Below the pieces are notes generated by a model. That model did no database searches and had not been told where the DNA came from. It was given only the letters and a program-made list of their open reading frames with translations. A program made the position numbers and the translations under genes. A DNA stretch of 12,942 nucleotides from Thiotrichales bacterium HSG1 (GTDB lineage Bacteria > Pseudomonadota > Gammaproteobacteria > Beggiatoales > Beggiatoaceae): assembly GCA_030378125.1 (NCBI GenBank), contig JAUCGN010000030.1, positions 1-12,942 on the forward strand, written 5' to 3'. Within the stretch, counting starts at the first letter, position 1. Each line of letters opens with the position of its first letter. Positions 1 to 8,006 of this stretch are shown in pieces.

Positions 1-1
1 T

Positions 2-1282
2 GGCATTGGGGAATATTTCGTAGCTTCTGACGTTATGGCTTTGATCCCAGTGACTCAGCAAATAATCTGTTTAGAAGATGATGATATTGCTGATATAAAA
101 CGAGATAATTTACATATTACTGACTTTGCTGGTAATACAGTGAAACGTACTGAATATACAAGTAAATTACAAGCAGATGCGGTAGAACGTGGTGAATATC
201 GCCACTACATGTATAAAGAAATCTTTGAACAACCACAAGTTGTAAAAAGTACTATGGAAAATCGTGTTCATACCGAACAAGTGTTGAACGCTATTTTCGG
301 ACATAATTCTCAGAAATTACTAAGCAAAGTAAATGCAGTACAAATTATAGCATGTGGTACCAGTTATCATGCTGGATTAGTGGCTAGACATTGGATTGAA
401 ACTTTGGTAAAAATCCCTTGTGTTGTTGAAATTGCTAGTGAATTTCGTTATAGACAACCTTTGGCTAATCCTAATACTCTAATTGTTACTTTGTCACAAT
501 CTGGTGAAACAGCAGATACACTCGCAGCTTTACATGAAGCTAAACATTTGGGATTTGGACCAAGTCTAACTATTTGTAATGTGCCAGAAAGTTCATTAGT
601 ACGATCTTCAGATATGGTTTTGATGACTCACGCAGGACCAGAGATTGGTGTTGCTTCCACTAAAGCTTTTTCTAGTCAACTGGTTTCTTTGCTTATGTTG
701 ACGGCAGTGCTGGGGCATCAGCATGGTATGCCCGCATCGCTAGAGAGAAAAATTGTCAATGCTTTGTCAAAGTTATCAGATAAGTTAACCCAAATGTTGG
801 ATTTAAGTGAGCCAATTAAACAAGTAGCAGAACGGTTAGCGGATAAAAATCATGCTCTATTTTTGGGGCGTGGAATTCACTATCCGATTGCTATGGAAGG
901 GGCTTTAAAATTAAAAGAAATCTCCTATATCCATGCTGAGGCTTATCCAGCAGGTGAATTGAAACATGGGCCATTGGCTTTAGTAGATAGTGAAATGCCA
1001 GTAATTGCCGTGGCTCCCAATGATTCTTTGCAGGAAAAACTAAAATCTAATTTGCAGGAAGTTCATGCTAGAGGTGGACAGTTATATATTTTTGCTAATC
1101 AACGTGCCATAATGCAAACATCGGATTATATTAATGTTATTGAACTAGGAGAAGTTGATGAAATTATCTCTCCTATCATTTATACCATTCCTCTCCAGCT
1201 GTTGGCTTATCATGTAGCCGTAATCAAAGGTACTGATGTTGATCAACCAAGAAATTTAGCTAAATCAGTTACGGTAGAATAG
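2..1282 (+). CDS. glmS: Glutamine-fructose-6-phosphate aminotransferase (isomerizing), C-terminal part, 5' end outside window
   Basis: GlmS makes glucosamine-6-phosphate from fructose-6-phosphate and glutamine, the entry step to UDP-GlcNAc, peptidoglycan and LPS, in the cytoplasm. The open frame runs in from base 2 without a start, so the ATG at 35 is internal. About 427 residues of the usual ~610 are present: the end of the glutaminase domain, the linker (EYRHYMYKEIFEQP) and both SIS sugar-isomerase domains. Visible hallmarks, numbered from the ATG at 35, are IACGTSYHAG (105-114), LSQSGETADT (153-162) and STKAFSSQL (208-216). Further on are the GRGIHYPIAMEGALKLKE stretch with HAEAYPAGELKHGP, and the canonical C-terminus DVDQPRNLAKSVTVE. 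The catalytic N-terminal Cys lies outside the window. The stop codon directly abuts the next gene, implying co-transcription. Identification is very secure. Confidence 0.97.
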   Translation, partial: GIGEYFVASDVMALIPVTQQIICLEDDDIADIKRDNLHITDFAGNTVKRTEYTSKLQADAVERGEYRHYMYKEIFEQPQVVKSTMENRVHTEQVLNAIFGHNSQKLLSKVNAVQIIACGTSYHAGLVARHWIETLVKIPCVVEIASEFRYRQPLANPNTLIVTLSQSGETADTLAALHEAKHLGFGPSLTICNVPESSLVRSSDMVLMTHAGPEIGVASTKAFSSQLVSLLMLTAVLGHQHGMPASLERKIVNALSKLSDKLTQMLDLSEPIKQVAERLADKNHALFLGRGIHYPIAMEGALKLKEISYIHAEAYPAGELKHGPLALVDSEMPVIAVAPNDSLQEKLKSNLQEVHARGGQLYIFANQRAIMQTSDYINVIELGEVDEIISPIIYTIPLQLLAYHVAVIKGTDVDQPRNLAKSVTVE

Positions 1283-2143
1283 ATGTCTTTAAAATCATTA
1301 ATCAGTACTTATCAGCAGCAAGTTGACAATGTTTTGGATAGGTGTCTACCCAGCACTGATGTTGAACCAACTAACTTACATGAGGCAATGCGTTATGCTG
1401 TATACAATGGCGGTAAACGAATTCGTCCCATATTAGTTTATTTGACCGGAACAGCATTAAATATTCAATCAAAAAAATTAGATATTCCTGCTTGTGCAGT
1501 TGAACTTATCCATGCTTATTCTTTGGTACATGATGATTTGCCGGCTATGGATGATGATGATTTGCGGCGTGGTAAACCAACTTGCCATAAAGCATTTGAT
1601 GAAGCTACTGCTGTTTTAGTTGGTGACGCTCTTCAAACTTTGGCTTTTTATACACTTAGTCAAACTAAAAATGCTGCAATGATTACAACTTTGGCTTCTG
1701 GTGCATTAGGCATGGTAAATGGTCAAGCAATAGATATAGATGCAACTGGTAAGTCTTTAAATCTAGCTCAATTGAAAAATTTGCATAATAATAAAACTGG
1801 TGCTTTAATCAGGGCTAGTGTAAAACTTGGGGCTTTATCTTGTGTAGATATAAGTGCAGAAAAACTACAAAAGTTAGATAACTATGCCAAGTGCATTGGT
1901 TTAGCTTTTCAAATTCAAGATGATATTTTAGATATTGAATCAACTACTGAAATATTGGGAAAATCTCAAGGCTCTGATATTGCACATAATAAAGTTACTT
2001 ACCCATCTTTATTAGGCATGAAAGATTCTAAACAAATGGCTCAGGACTTAATTGCGGAGGCTATCACTAATTTGGAAGATTTTGGAGAAGCTGCTGAACC
2101 ATTACGATGGATGGCTAATTATATTGTAACTCGTTGTTATTAA
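1283..2143 (+). CDS. ispA: Farnesyl diphosphate synthase (polyprenyl synthetase family)
   Basis: A 286-residue short-chain prenyltransferase (E. coli IspA has 299). It condenses IPP with DMAPP and then GPP to farnesyl diphosphate, feeding undecaprenyl phosphate and quinone side chains; it is cytoplasmic. The substrate-binding GGKRIRP motif is at 43-49. The first Asp-rich motif is DDLPAMD at 84-90, the DDx4D form with the two-residue insertion typical of bacterial (type II) FPP synthases, followed by DDDLRRGKPTCH. KTGALI is at 171-176 and the second Asp-rich motif DDILD at 213-217. The ATG follows the glmS stop with zero spacing, so translation is probably coupled; no separate Shine-Dalgarno stands out. 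glmS-ispA is not a common pairing, since ispA more often sits with xseB or dxs, and neither is visible here. Confidence 0.94.
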   Translation: MSLKSLISTYQQQVDNVLDRCLPSTDVEPTNLHEAMRYAVYNGGKRIRPILVYLTGTALNIQSKKLDIPACAVELIHAYSLVHDDLPAMDDDDLRRGKPTCHKAFDEATAVLVGDALQTLAFYTLSQTKNAAMITTLASGALGMVNGQAIDIDATGKSLNLAQLKNLHNNKTGALIRASVKLGALSCVDISAEKLQKLDNYAKCIGLAFQIQDDILDIESTTEILGKSQGSDIAHNKVTYPSLLGMKDSKQMAQDLIAEAITNLEDFGEAAEPLRWMANYIVTRCY

Positions 2144-2244
2144 AAGCAAGTATTAAAGTTTGAGCAGAAAAATATAATTGGTGTTGAATACCCGTATAAA
2201 GACCAAACATATACATAGTGTTTTAGATAAACATACTGGCCAAA

Positions 2245-2278
2245 AGACCTACTCAGGTTTTGAAAACCTTGCAGGTCT
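2245..2278. repeat. Palindromic element between ispA and the cytochrome gene
   Basis: The inner part is AGGTTTT-G-AAAACCT (2255-2269) and the outer arms are AGACCT (2245-2250) and AGGTCT (2273-2278). They are joined by unequal, mismatched spacers (ACTC against TGC). The whole reads as one eroded hairpin. No T-run follows, so it is a poor intrinsic terminator candidate. It looks like one copy of a short dispersed palindromic repeat. Confidence 0.6.
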
Positions 2279-2352
2279 CAATCTGTCATGTGGAATTTAT
2301 TTCATGCACATCCCTTATAAGTATTATAAATTTAACTCTTGAGATGTCTTTT

Positions 2353-2904
2353 ATGTTTAATTTAAAAACCATTCGGCAAATAATTTTTGTATTCAGTTGT
2401 ACTAGTTTAATGATGGGAGGAGTAGCAGTTTGTGAAGCTGCCGATTCTACTAATATTACCCCTAATAATCCTTGTAACCCTTGTGGACCAAAAAATCCAT
2501 GCAACATTAATCCTTGTAATCCATGTGGGGCAAAAAACCCATGTGCATCTGATTCTAAAGCAGTTACCCGTCCCGCTGGTACTAAATTAATGACTGGCAA
2601 TCAAGAAGAATTCCTTCAAGAAGGCGAAAAGTTATGGTCTGACATTTCTTTGGGCAATAATGGTATGTCTTGTCAAACTTGTCATAAACAAGGCAAATCT
2701 GCTTTTGGCCAAACTTTTGCGGAACCATATCCACACACTGTAGGGATGGTGAAGGGTAAATTTGGTGTTGAACAAGTTGAATTAGATGAAATGGTCCAAT
2801 TTTGTATAATTGAGCCAATGGCTGGTAAACCGTTAGCGTGGGATTCAAAACAATTAGCAGCATTAACAGCTTATACCCAAAAATTGCAAAATGAGTATAA
2901 ATAG
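2353..2904 (+). CDS. Exported monoheme c-type cytochrome with Asn-Pro-Cys-rich N-terminal segment
   Basis: Reading from the ATG at 2353 gives 183 residues. Residues 1-30 form a Sec signal peptide (basic MFNLKTIRQ, then a hydrophobic core, then CEAA before the mature start), so the product should be periplasmic. Residues 39-64 are a low-complexity region with six NPC triplets among Gly, Lys and Asn. A class I-like cytochrome domain follows, with the heme site CQTCH at 107-111 (His111 proximal ligand). Met156 in PMAGKPL is a plausible distal ligand. Its neighbourhood (GNNGMSCQTCH, EPYPHTVGM, LAALTAYTQ) fits a small periplasmic electron carrier. The frame is open upstream to 2260, but that longer start would put a non-signal extension before the signal peptide. 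TGAG at 2340-2343 gives 2353 a normal spacing; ATG 2344 is the alternative. The redox partner is unknown. Confidence 0.85.
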   Translation: MFNLKTIRQIIFVFSCTSLMMGGVAVCEAADSTNITPNNPCNPCGPKNPCNINPCNPCGAKNPCASDSKAVTRPAGTKLMTGNQEEFLQEGEKLWSDISLGNNGMSCQTCHKQGKSAFGQTFAEPYPHTVGMVKGKFGVEQVELDEMVQFCIIEPMAGKPLAWDSKQLAALTAYTQKLQNEYK

Positions 2905-2958
2905 AACATTTCTAAATGACTGATTATATTAGTGTTGAGTATAATTGAAAATTATTAG

Positions 2959-2987
2959 TTGACAATTGGTCATTTATATTTGAAAAT
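2959..2987 (+). promoter_or_regulatory. Candidate sigma70 promoter for the tandem-unit membrane protein gene
   Basis: A perfect -35 box TTGACA (2959-2964) is followed after 17 nt by a poor -10 (GAAAAT, 2982-2987, four of six matches). It lies about 80 nt before the TTG start at 3068. A 7-bp inverted repeat (TAGCTTG at 3002-3008 and CAAGCTA at 3031-3037) sits in the presumed leader. The case rests mainly on the -35 box. Confidence 0.25.
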
Positions 2988-3055
2988 ACTATTCAACATT
3001 ATAGCTTGGAATTTGACCATAATATTTATTCAAGCTAAAAACTTAAACTTAGAAT

Positions 3056-3060
3056 GGAGA
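3056..3060 (+). promoter_or_regulatory. Shine-Dalgarno GGAGA supporting a TTG start
   Basis: GGAGA lies 7 nt upstream of the TTG at 3068. It is one of the clearer ribosome sites in the window. The first in-frame ATG downstream is residue 61 and would remove the whole first repeat unit, so this site decides the start. Confidence 0.7.
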
Positions 3061-3067
3061 ACTTATC

Positions 3068-3991
3068 TTGGAATTTACTATTTATCACTTTATATTTTTA
3101 ACTATATTTATTGGTACTGCAATTCTTACTCTAGGCTCAATACTACATATTGGTATTTTTTCAAATATTGATGACAAATATACCAAAACATTATTTTCCT
3201 CTCTACTAATTGCACTAGCTGGCTCAATTTTTATATTTCTAGCTACTATGAGCAATATAATGAATAACCTTTATGTTCTGTATCATTTGGTTTTCATTAG
3301 CATATTTTTTGGAACGGCTGTGGTTGCTTTAGGGGCTATGTTAAAAGTTGGAATTTTTGCAAAAGTTGAAGATAAATATACCAAAATATTAGCAGGTGCC
3401 TTACTAGTTGAATTGGTTGGAGCAGTAATACAAAGCTATATGACTCTTCCGGGTATCTCATATAATCAAGCTGAAGAGTGGGTTTTTGAATTAGAGTATG
3501 TTAATTATTTGGATGAATGGAAACAAACTCTTGATAATGTTATTGATAAAAAATGTGTTGATGATTATATTCGGACTGGTCAACCAGCAGTTGAAGGTGA
3601 GTGTGTCAATAATTTGGCAGTTGGTAACTATATTATCCAGACCTATGCTGTTGGTGGAACTGGTAGAGGATTAATGTTTTTATCCTATAACGATAAAAAT
3701 TTAAGGTATAGTGGAATTATGTCATACAAGTTTCCTAAAGAAGAAGTAGAATCTTCTTTTTCTATATCTGGGAAAAAAGTCAATAATAAAGAACGGATTT
3801 TATCATTTTCTCAAAAAACTAGGTTGCATTGCTCTCCTGAACTAGATAGTTGTACAGAAAGAAAAGGTTCAGGGTTTAAAATTACTTTCTACAAAGATAA
3901 GATGGATTTTGTTGGAGTATTGAGACATCCTAAATTGCAACTCAATGGAGAAAATGTAATAATAGCCAACGCTATTATATATCCAAGATAA
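3068..3991 (+). CDS. Uncharacterised membrane protein with two tandem 66-residue units and a Cys-containing C-terminal domain
   Basis: A 307-residue protein of unrecognised family, started by TTG. Residues 6-57 and 72-123 are an internal tandem duplication with an exact 66-residue period. Each unit has the pattern YH..F...F.GTA...LG..L..GIF....DKYTK..., a hydrophobic helix, the DKYTK motif, then a second hydrophobic helix. About 24 of 52 aligned positions are identical. The N-terminal half is therefore probably four transmembrane helices. Residues from about 130 on are polar, with four Cys (in KKCVDD, GECVNN, LHCSPE and DSCTER) and beta-rich sequence such as AVGGTGRGLMFLSY. This could be an extracytoplasmic domain with two disulfides, although the topology is not established. 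It lies between the cytochrome and the acyltransferase genes. The membrane assignment is secure; the function is unknown. Confidence 0.8.
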   Translation: MEFTIYHFIFLTIFIGTAILTLGSILHIGIFSNIDDKYTKTLFSSLLIALAGSIFIFLATMSNIMNNLYVLYHLVFISIFFGTAVVALGAMLKVGIFAKVEDKYTKILAGALLVELVGAVIQSYMTLPGISYNQAEEWVFELEYVNYLDEWKQTLDNVIDKKCVDDYIRTGQPAVEGECVNNLAVGNYIIQTYAVGGTGRGLMFLSYNDKNLRYSGIMSYKFPKEEVESSFSISGKKVNNKERILSFSQKTRLHCSPELDSCTERKGSGFKITFYKDKMDFVGVLRHPKLQLNGENVIIANAIIYPR

Positions 3992-4010
3992 TGTGGTAGA
4001 AAATTTTTGT

Positions 4011-4055
4011 ATACTCAATTAGTTGATGTTACCAGACTGAGACTAATTAGAGTAT
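4011..4055 (+). promoter_or_regulatory. Long inverted repeat (hairpin or operator) directly before the acyltransferase start
   Basis: The left arm ATACTCAATTAGT (4011-4023) pairs with ACTAATTAGAGTAT (4042-4055), leaving one unpaired base and an 18-nt loop. The right arm ends 7 nt before the GTG start. It contains the only purine-rich stretch (TTAGAG) that might serve as a ribosome site. It could be a leader hairpin controlling translation or a dyad operator. Confidence 0.5.
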
Positions 4056-4062
4056 TTAGTTA

Positions 4063-4695
4063 GTGAATAGATTTACTTTATTAAGTTTTTCAGCAAAACG
4101 TAATCCAGAGCTTTATATTGACTATTTAAAGCTTAAATACGATATTTTTGTCAAAGAAATGGGGTGGATAAAATTGCCGCATTCTGTGGTAAGTGAAATT
4201 GTTTATGCAGATCCATATGATTCTATGGCAGATTTTATTATTGCCAAAGATGGTGATAAGACTATTGGTGTAACTAGGGTTATAAGGATTAAAGATGATT
4301 TTCCTCATAAAGAATTTTTTGAACCAACCCTACAAACAAAAGCAATTCAACCTTTCCAAGATAAATTAGCAACACTTAATTCAGTGGCAGTGAGAAAAGA
4401 ATATCGTGGAGTAAAAATCTGTTATAAAGATATTACTGTTGGAAAACTTATTTTAATAAAATCAATCGAATACCTGTATAATCAAGGTGCTAGAATTGTA
4501 TTTATTACCACAGATCCAAATGGTTCAGGTGGATATTTTTTCAAAAAATTAGGTTTTTATACAATTAGTTCACCATTTTCATATCCTGATTCACCAACTA
4601 CTCTTGTTAATATGGCTTTGATGATCGATAGAGATTTTGTTAATCTAAATATAGTTGGTTTTAATTTTTTGAATTTTAAACTTATACAATCGTAG
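4063..4695 (+). CDS. LuxI/GNAT-like acyltransferase (autoinducer synthase or N-acyl amino acid synthase type)
   Basis: A 210-residue protein with the N-terminal signature of LuxI-fold acyltransferases. KLKYDIFVKEMGW (23-35) corresponds to the LuxI LRxxVFxxxxGW block. ADPYDSMADFIIA (49-61) resembles the LuxI D-x-YD...YLxA block, and IGVTRVIRI (68-76) the following strand with its Arg. LNSVAVRKEYRG (105-116) combines the acyl-acceptor strand with a GNAT-like cofactor loop. KKLGFYTIS (161-169) is a typical GNAT C-terminal strand. Expected chemistry is transfer of an acyl group from acyl-ACP or acyl-CoA to an amine such as homoserine lactone or an amino acid. The substrate cannot be read from the sequence, and no luxR is in the window. 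GTG 4063 is chosen because an in-frame stop (TAG 4057-4059) lies just upstream and the next ATG falls inside the conserved block. Its last 14 nt overlap the converging ATPase gene. Confidence 0.72.
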   Translation: MNRFTLLSFSAKRNPELYIDYLKLKYDIFVKEMGWIKLPHSVVSEIVYADPYDSMADFIIAKDGDKTIGVTRVIRIKDDFPHKEFFEPTLQTKAIQPFQDKLATLNSVAVRKEYRGVKICYKDITVGKLILIKSIEYLYNQGARIVFITTDPNGSGGYFFKKLGFYTISSPFSYPDSPTTLVNMALMIDRDFVNLNIVGFNFLNFKLIQS

Positions 4696-6661
4696 ACATT
4701 CTTTTAAACATTTTAATTAACCAGTAATGACTCATCAGAGAATCTAGAGTTTTAAGTGCAGATTGTAAATTAACCACAAAATCTCGGTTTTGAATGTCAA
4801 CAATTAATTTATAAATCAGTTCAAACATTAGTCGATCTTCTTTATCCATATAGATAAATTGGCCATTATGCACCTTATTTAACCTATCTATCTCAACTTT
4901 TCCGACCTTGCCAGTGATGGCTGTCTCTCTTATGTCTCTGAACAACATAAAGTTTATTTCTTCATAATTAAAAACTAACTCATTGAAATTCTTAATTCGA
5001 GATGGAAAGCCTAAATCACTAACTTGTAAAAAACCTATTACAAAAGATAGGTTAGGATTTTTTATCAATAAATGTTCAGGCAATTTACGACTTCCTAACT
5101 GTAAACGGTCAATTTCAACGTTTTTTAATAAAGTATTGAAGGCTTCAGTGACGGTTAATAACTTACCAATATCGTCACTATCACTGATGATAACCAACTT
5201 TTCATATTCTTCTTCCAATACTTCTTTTTCTCTTTCTAGATAATCTATCACTAAACTACTATCTGGTAAATTAACTGTTTTAGCAGAAGAGTCTGATATA
5301 TCTAATGTTTCTGAATAATTTGGAGACGATAGATGTAGAGCTTTTACTCCATCTAAGATTAATTTTAAAGACTCCCTGACCTCTTCTTCAAAGGTGGAAG
5401 GTTTAGATTTTGGAGTTTCTGGTTTAGCTGGGGTTTCTGGCAGTGGAATTGCCTGAATTCTATAGCGATAGTAGTGTGAAGCTCGATTCAACATACCTCG
5501 AATAGAACCTTGAGATAAAATATCAGTCAAGTCTTCCGAAGTAAACAATTTATTTACATCAACTCCCTGTTCTTCAGCCTTCAAAGCTAATAATTTTTTC
5601 AGTTGTTCTTCAGAAGGTTTATTCAATACAATTTGACATTGGGAAACCCGGTCAATTACTGAACCATCAAAAAATGCTTTAAAATATTCCCATCTGTCTG
5701 GAAATAAATTAAGTATAATCAAACTATTAGGAACATGAGTAAAAAGTTCCTTAATAGCATCACCAAACCGATGAAGTAGTTGTTTATTATATTCAAGCCC
5801 CAAACCTTCAAGTTGATCAAAGATTATGATTAATGGCTCATCCATAATTGATAATTTACCAAACACCATCATCGCATCCAGTGAAAATGCTTCTTTACTA
5901 CCATCATCTTTCCAATTTTTAAGCCCAACACTATTAGACTCGGCAACATCCAATTCATTAGCTGATAGCCATTTGCCCACTAACCTTTTCTTGTTTGGAT
6001 CAGAATAACTACAAAATTTAACGATACCTTTCAAAATAGTAGTAGCATAACCAATATCACCATAATGTCTTTTCCACCAACCATCTATAAGTGTTTCAAT
6101 TCTCTGCCAATATTCACGTTTATTTCTAGCCCCTTCACGTCCTAATTCTTTATAAATATTAAGCGGGTCTTTGGATAAAACTTCTAAAATATAACGATCT
6201 TTATCAGTTAATCTACGAAAATAATCCAAGATACCAACTGCTTTAGTATTATTACTTCTAAATTCACGGAAGGTATCAATAATAATCTTAGAAAAACTAG
6301 TTGCCAACAGATGTTCAAGCTGTGAATATGGACTATGCGGTACTTTTTCTACTAAAGATTCTAAAACACGGCTATATGTATGATATAAAACTGAATCAAT
6401 ATTATTAGGTTGTCTAATAAACAATAAACGATTACTTGCTAACCGTTCAGTTGCCAACCGCATCATCATGTGAGTTTTACCAATGCCCGGCTCTCCTGTC
6501 ACTACTGCCCCTTTAGTTTGACGATTTTCAGTATCGGCCTTAATATCGTCTATGACAGAATTTAACCGGACAAACTCAATTTGATAAACTTCTTTTAAAT
6601 CTGTATGGTGCTGAAAAGGTGTATCAACTCTACTATTACTAAAAGGATTAACTTGTTTCAT
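4682..6661 (-). CDS. Large AAA/STAND-type P-loop ATPase with an uncharacterised C-terminal domain
   Basis: From ATG 6661 the product is 659 residues; the frame stays open to an ATG at 6787 (701 residues). I prefer 6661 because the conserved-looking sequence begins with MKQVNPFSNSRVDTPF, although no start has a strong ribosome site. GEPGIGKT at 56-63 is the Walker A motif. LIIIFDQLEGL around 277-287 is Walker B with Asp282, and Asn318 (LIILNLFPDRW) is a likely sensor 1. SIRGMLNRASHYY (386-398) looks like an ORC/Cdc6-type lid with a sensor-2-like Arg. A Pro-rich linker (about 406-422) and a charged helix (474-489, LEREKEVLEEEYEK) lead to about 170 residues I do not recognise (for example GFPSRIKNFNEL and NGQFIYMDKEDRLMF). 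Such ATPases occur in defence, replication and regulation; nothing nearby fixes the role here. Confidence 0.78.
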   Translation of the reverse strand: MKQVNPFSNSRVDTPFQHHTDLKEVYQIEFVRLNSVIDDIKADTENRQTKGAVVTGEPGIGKTHMMMRLATERLASNRLLFIRQPNNIDSVLYHTYSRVLESLVEKVPHSPYSQLEHLLATSFSKIIIDTFREFRSNNTKAVGILDYFRRLTDKDRYILEVLSKDPLNIYKELGREGARNKREYWQRIETLIDGWWKRHYGDIGYATTILKGIVKFCSYSDPNKKRLVGKWLSANELDVAESNSVGLKNWKDDGSKEAFSLDAMMVFGKLSIMDEPLIIIFDQLEGLGLEYNKQLLHRFGDAIKELFTHVPNSLIILNLFPDRWEYFKAFFDGSVIDRVSQCQIVLNKPSEEQLKKLLALKAEEQGVDVNKLFTSEDLTDILSQGSIRGMLNRASHYYRYRIQAIPLPETPAKPETPKSKPSTFEEEVRESLKLILDGVKALHLSSPNYSETLDISDSSAKTVNLPDSSLVIDYLEREKEVLEEEYEKLVIISDSDDIGKLLTVTEAFNTLLKNVEIDRLQLGSRKLPEHLLIKNPNLSFVIGFLQVSDLGFPSRIKNFNELVFNYEEINFMLFRDIRETAITGKVGKVEIDRLNKVHNGQFIYMDKEDRLMFELIYKLIVDIQNRDFVVNLQSALKTLDSLMSHYWLIKMFKRMSTIV

Positions 6662-6843
6662 TATGTTTAGAATTCTTAAAATAGGAAAAGTATATTGAAC
6701 AATGGTCTGGATAGTTGGCATTGTATAATAATCTCTACTAAAATACAAAATTAACTCGTAGAGGTTCGTAATTCTTCCAATTTTCATATAACTGGTGATT
6801 GTAATGCAGAAACACTTATGAAAATTAACTATTATTTCAAATC

Positions 6844-7986
6844 ATGCAAAATTTTCTAAATTCTCTGTTAAAACAACGTAAACACAATGATCTTTATCGT
6901 ACTCGTCAAGTGCATTCTGGTATTCAAAGCCCAACTTTGTTAATAGATGGTAATCAATATTTATCTTTTTGTAGCAATGATTATTTAGGGTTAGCTAGTG
7001 ATTTACGCCTAAAAAATACTTGGCAGATTGGAGCAAAAAAATATGGAATAGGCAGCGGTGCATCACATTTAATTACTGGACATACTTCTGCCCATCATTC
7101 TCTTGAATTAGAATTAGCCAAATATACCAAACGAGAAAGAGCTTTATTATTTTCCACTGGATATATGGCCAACCTTGGTGTTGTGACAACTTTGTTAGGG
7201 CGGCACGATGCGGTATTTTTAGATAAATTAAACCATGCTTCGTTAGTAGATGCGGCTCAATTATCTCAAGCTAAAATGTACCGTTATTCTAATTTGGAAA
7301 CTTTGGAGCATAAATTGGTTAATACGACAGCTAAACATAAGCTAATCATTACTGATGGTGTATTTAGCATGGATGGTAATATTGTAAATTTACCAAAAAT
7401 TGTGGAATTAGCCAAAATTCATAATGCTTGGGTTATGGTTGATGATGCTCACGGTTTGGGAGTTATTGGTAAAACTGGGCGGGGAACTGTTGAATTGTAT
7501 GATTTTGGTGTTGAGGAAGTACCGATATTAATGGGTACTTTGGGTAAAGCTTTTGGGGTATTTGGGGCTTTTGTTGCTGGTAGTGAACTGTTGATTGAAA
7601 CTTTGATTCAGTCGGCTCGGAGTTATATTTACACCACTGCTTTACCGCCGGCATTAGTAGACACTATAAGAACAAGTTTGGTTATTGTGGAAGCAGAAAA
7701 CTGGAGACGGCAGCATTTATGTGAACTGATAACTTATTTTCGCAATCAAGCTAGTAACTTACCATTAATGGAATCTTCTACTCCAATTCAACCGATTATA
7801 TTAGGTAGTTCCGCAATAGCATTAAAAGCAAGTAAGTTGTTGTATGAACGTGGAATTATAGTTACTGCAATCCGTCCTCCAACAGTCCCCAAAGAAACTG
7901 CTCGCCTGAGAATAACTTTATCAGCATTACACAGTAAAGAGCAAATAGATAAATTAATAAAAGCACTGAATTTTCTTAATGATTAA
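6844..7986 (+). CDS. bioF: 8-amino-7-oxononanoate synthase
   Basis: A 380-residue PLP enzyme of the alpha-oxoamine synthase family (E. coli BioF has 384). It condenses pimeloyl-ACP or pimeloyl-CoA with L-alanine to give KAPA in biotin synthesis. Visible are FCSNDYLGLA (42-51), GIGSGASHLITGH (68-80), STGYMANLG (104-112), LDKLNHASLVDA (126-137), the cofactor aspartate and histidine in VDDAHGLGVIG (199-209), and the Schiff-base lysine Lys235 in GTLGKAFG (231-238). The C-terminus carries the AIRPPTVP...RLRITLSA substrate-binding region. It matches BioF better than Kbl or HemA in length and in the DAHG-GVIG and RPPTVP motifs. The upstream ribosome site is weak. It is divergent from the ATPase gene, and no other bio gene is in view, so the pathway must be scattered or lie outside. 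Confidence 0.93.
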   Translation: MQNFLNSLLKQRKHNDLYRTRQVHSGIQSPTLLIDGNQYLSFCSNDYLGLASDLRLKNTWQIGAKKYGIGSGASHLITGHTSAHHSLELELAKYTKRERALLFSTGYMANLGVVTTLLGRHDAVFLDKLNHASLVDAAQLSQAKMYRYSNLETLEHKLVNTTAKHKLIITDGVFSMDGNIVNLPKIVELAKIHNAWVMVDDAHGLGVIGKTGRGTVELYDFGVEEVPILMGTLGKAFGVFGAFVAGSELLIETLIQSARSYIYTTALPPALVDTIRTSLVIVEAENWRRQHLCELITYFRNQASNLPLMESSTPIQPIILGSSAIALKASKLLYERGIIVTAIRPPTVPKETARLRITLSALHSKEQIDKLIKALNFLND

Positions 7987-8006
7987 TATCCTTCCAAACA
8001 ATTCCT

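Noticed and set aside
2260..2352. A longer cytochrome start at 2260
   Set aside because: It begins inside the palindromic element, lacks a ribosome site and would bury the signal peptide in the middle of the protein.
2905..2958. Intrinsic terminator after the cytochrome gene
   Set aside because: No G:C-rich hairpin with a T-run can be found; only scattered AT-rich partial pairings.
2959..3171. A 70-codon plus-strand open frame overlapping the membrane protein start
   Set aside because: It is out of frame with the strongly supported duplicated membrane protein and is just AT-rich open sequence.
6662..6787. N-terminal extension of the ATPase by 42 residues
   Set aside because: It is hydrophobic and Ile/Tyr-rich with no ribosome site at 6787, and the family-like sequence starts at MKQVNPFSN; it remains possible but less likely.
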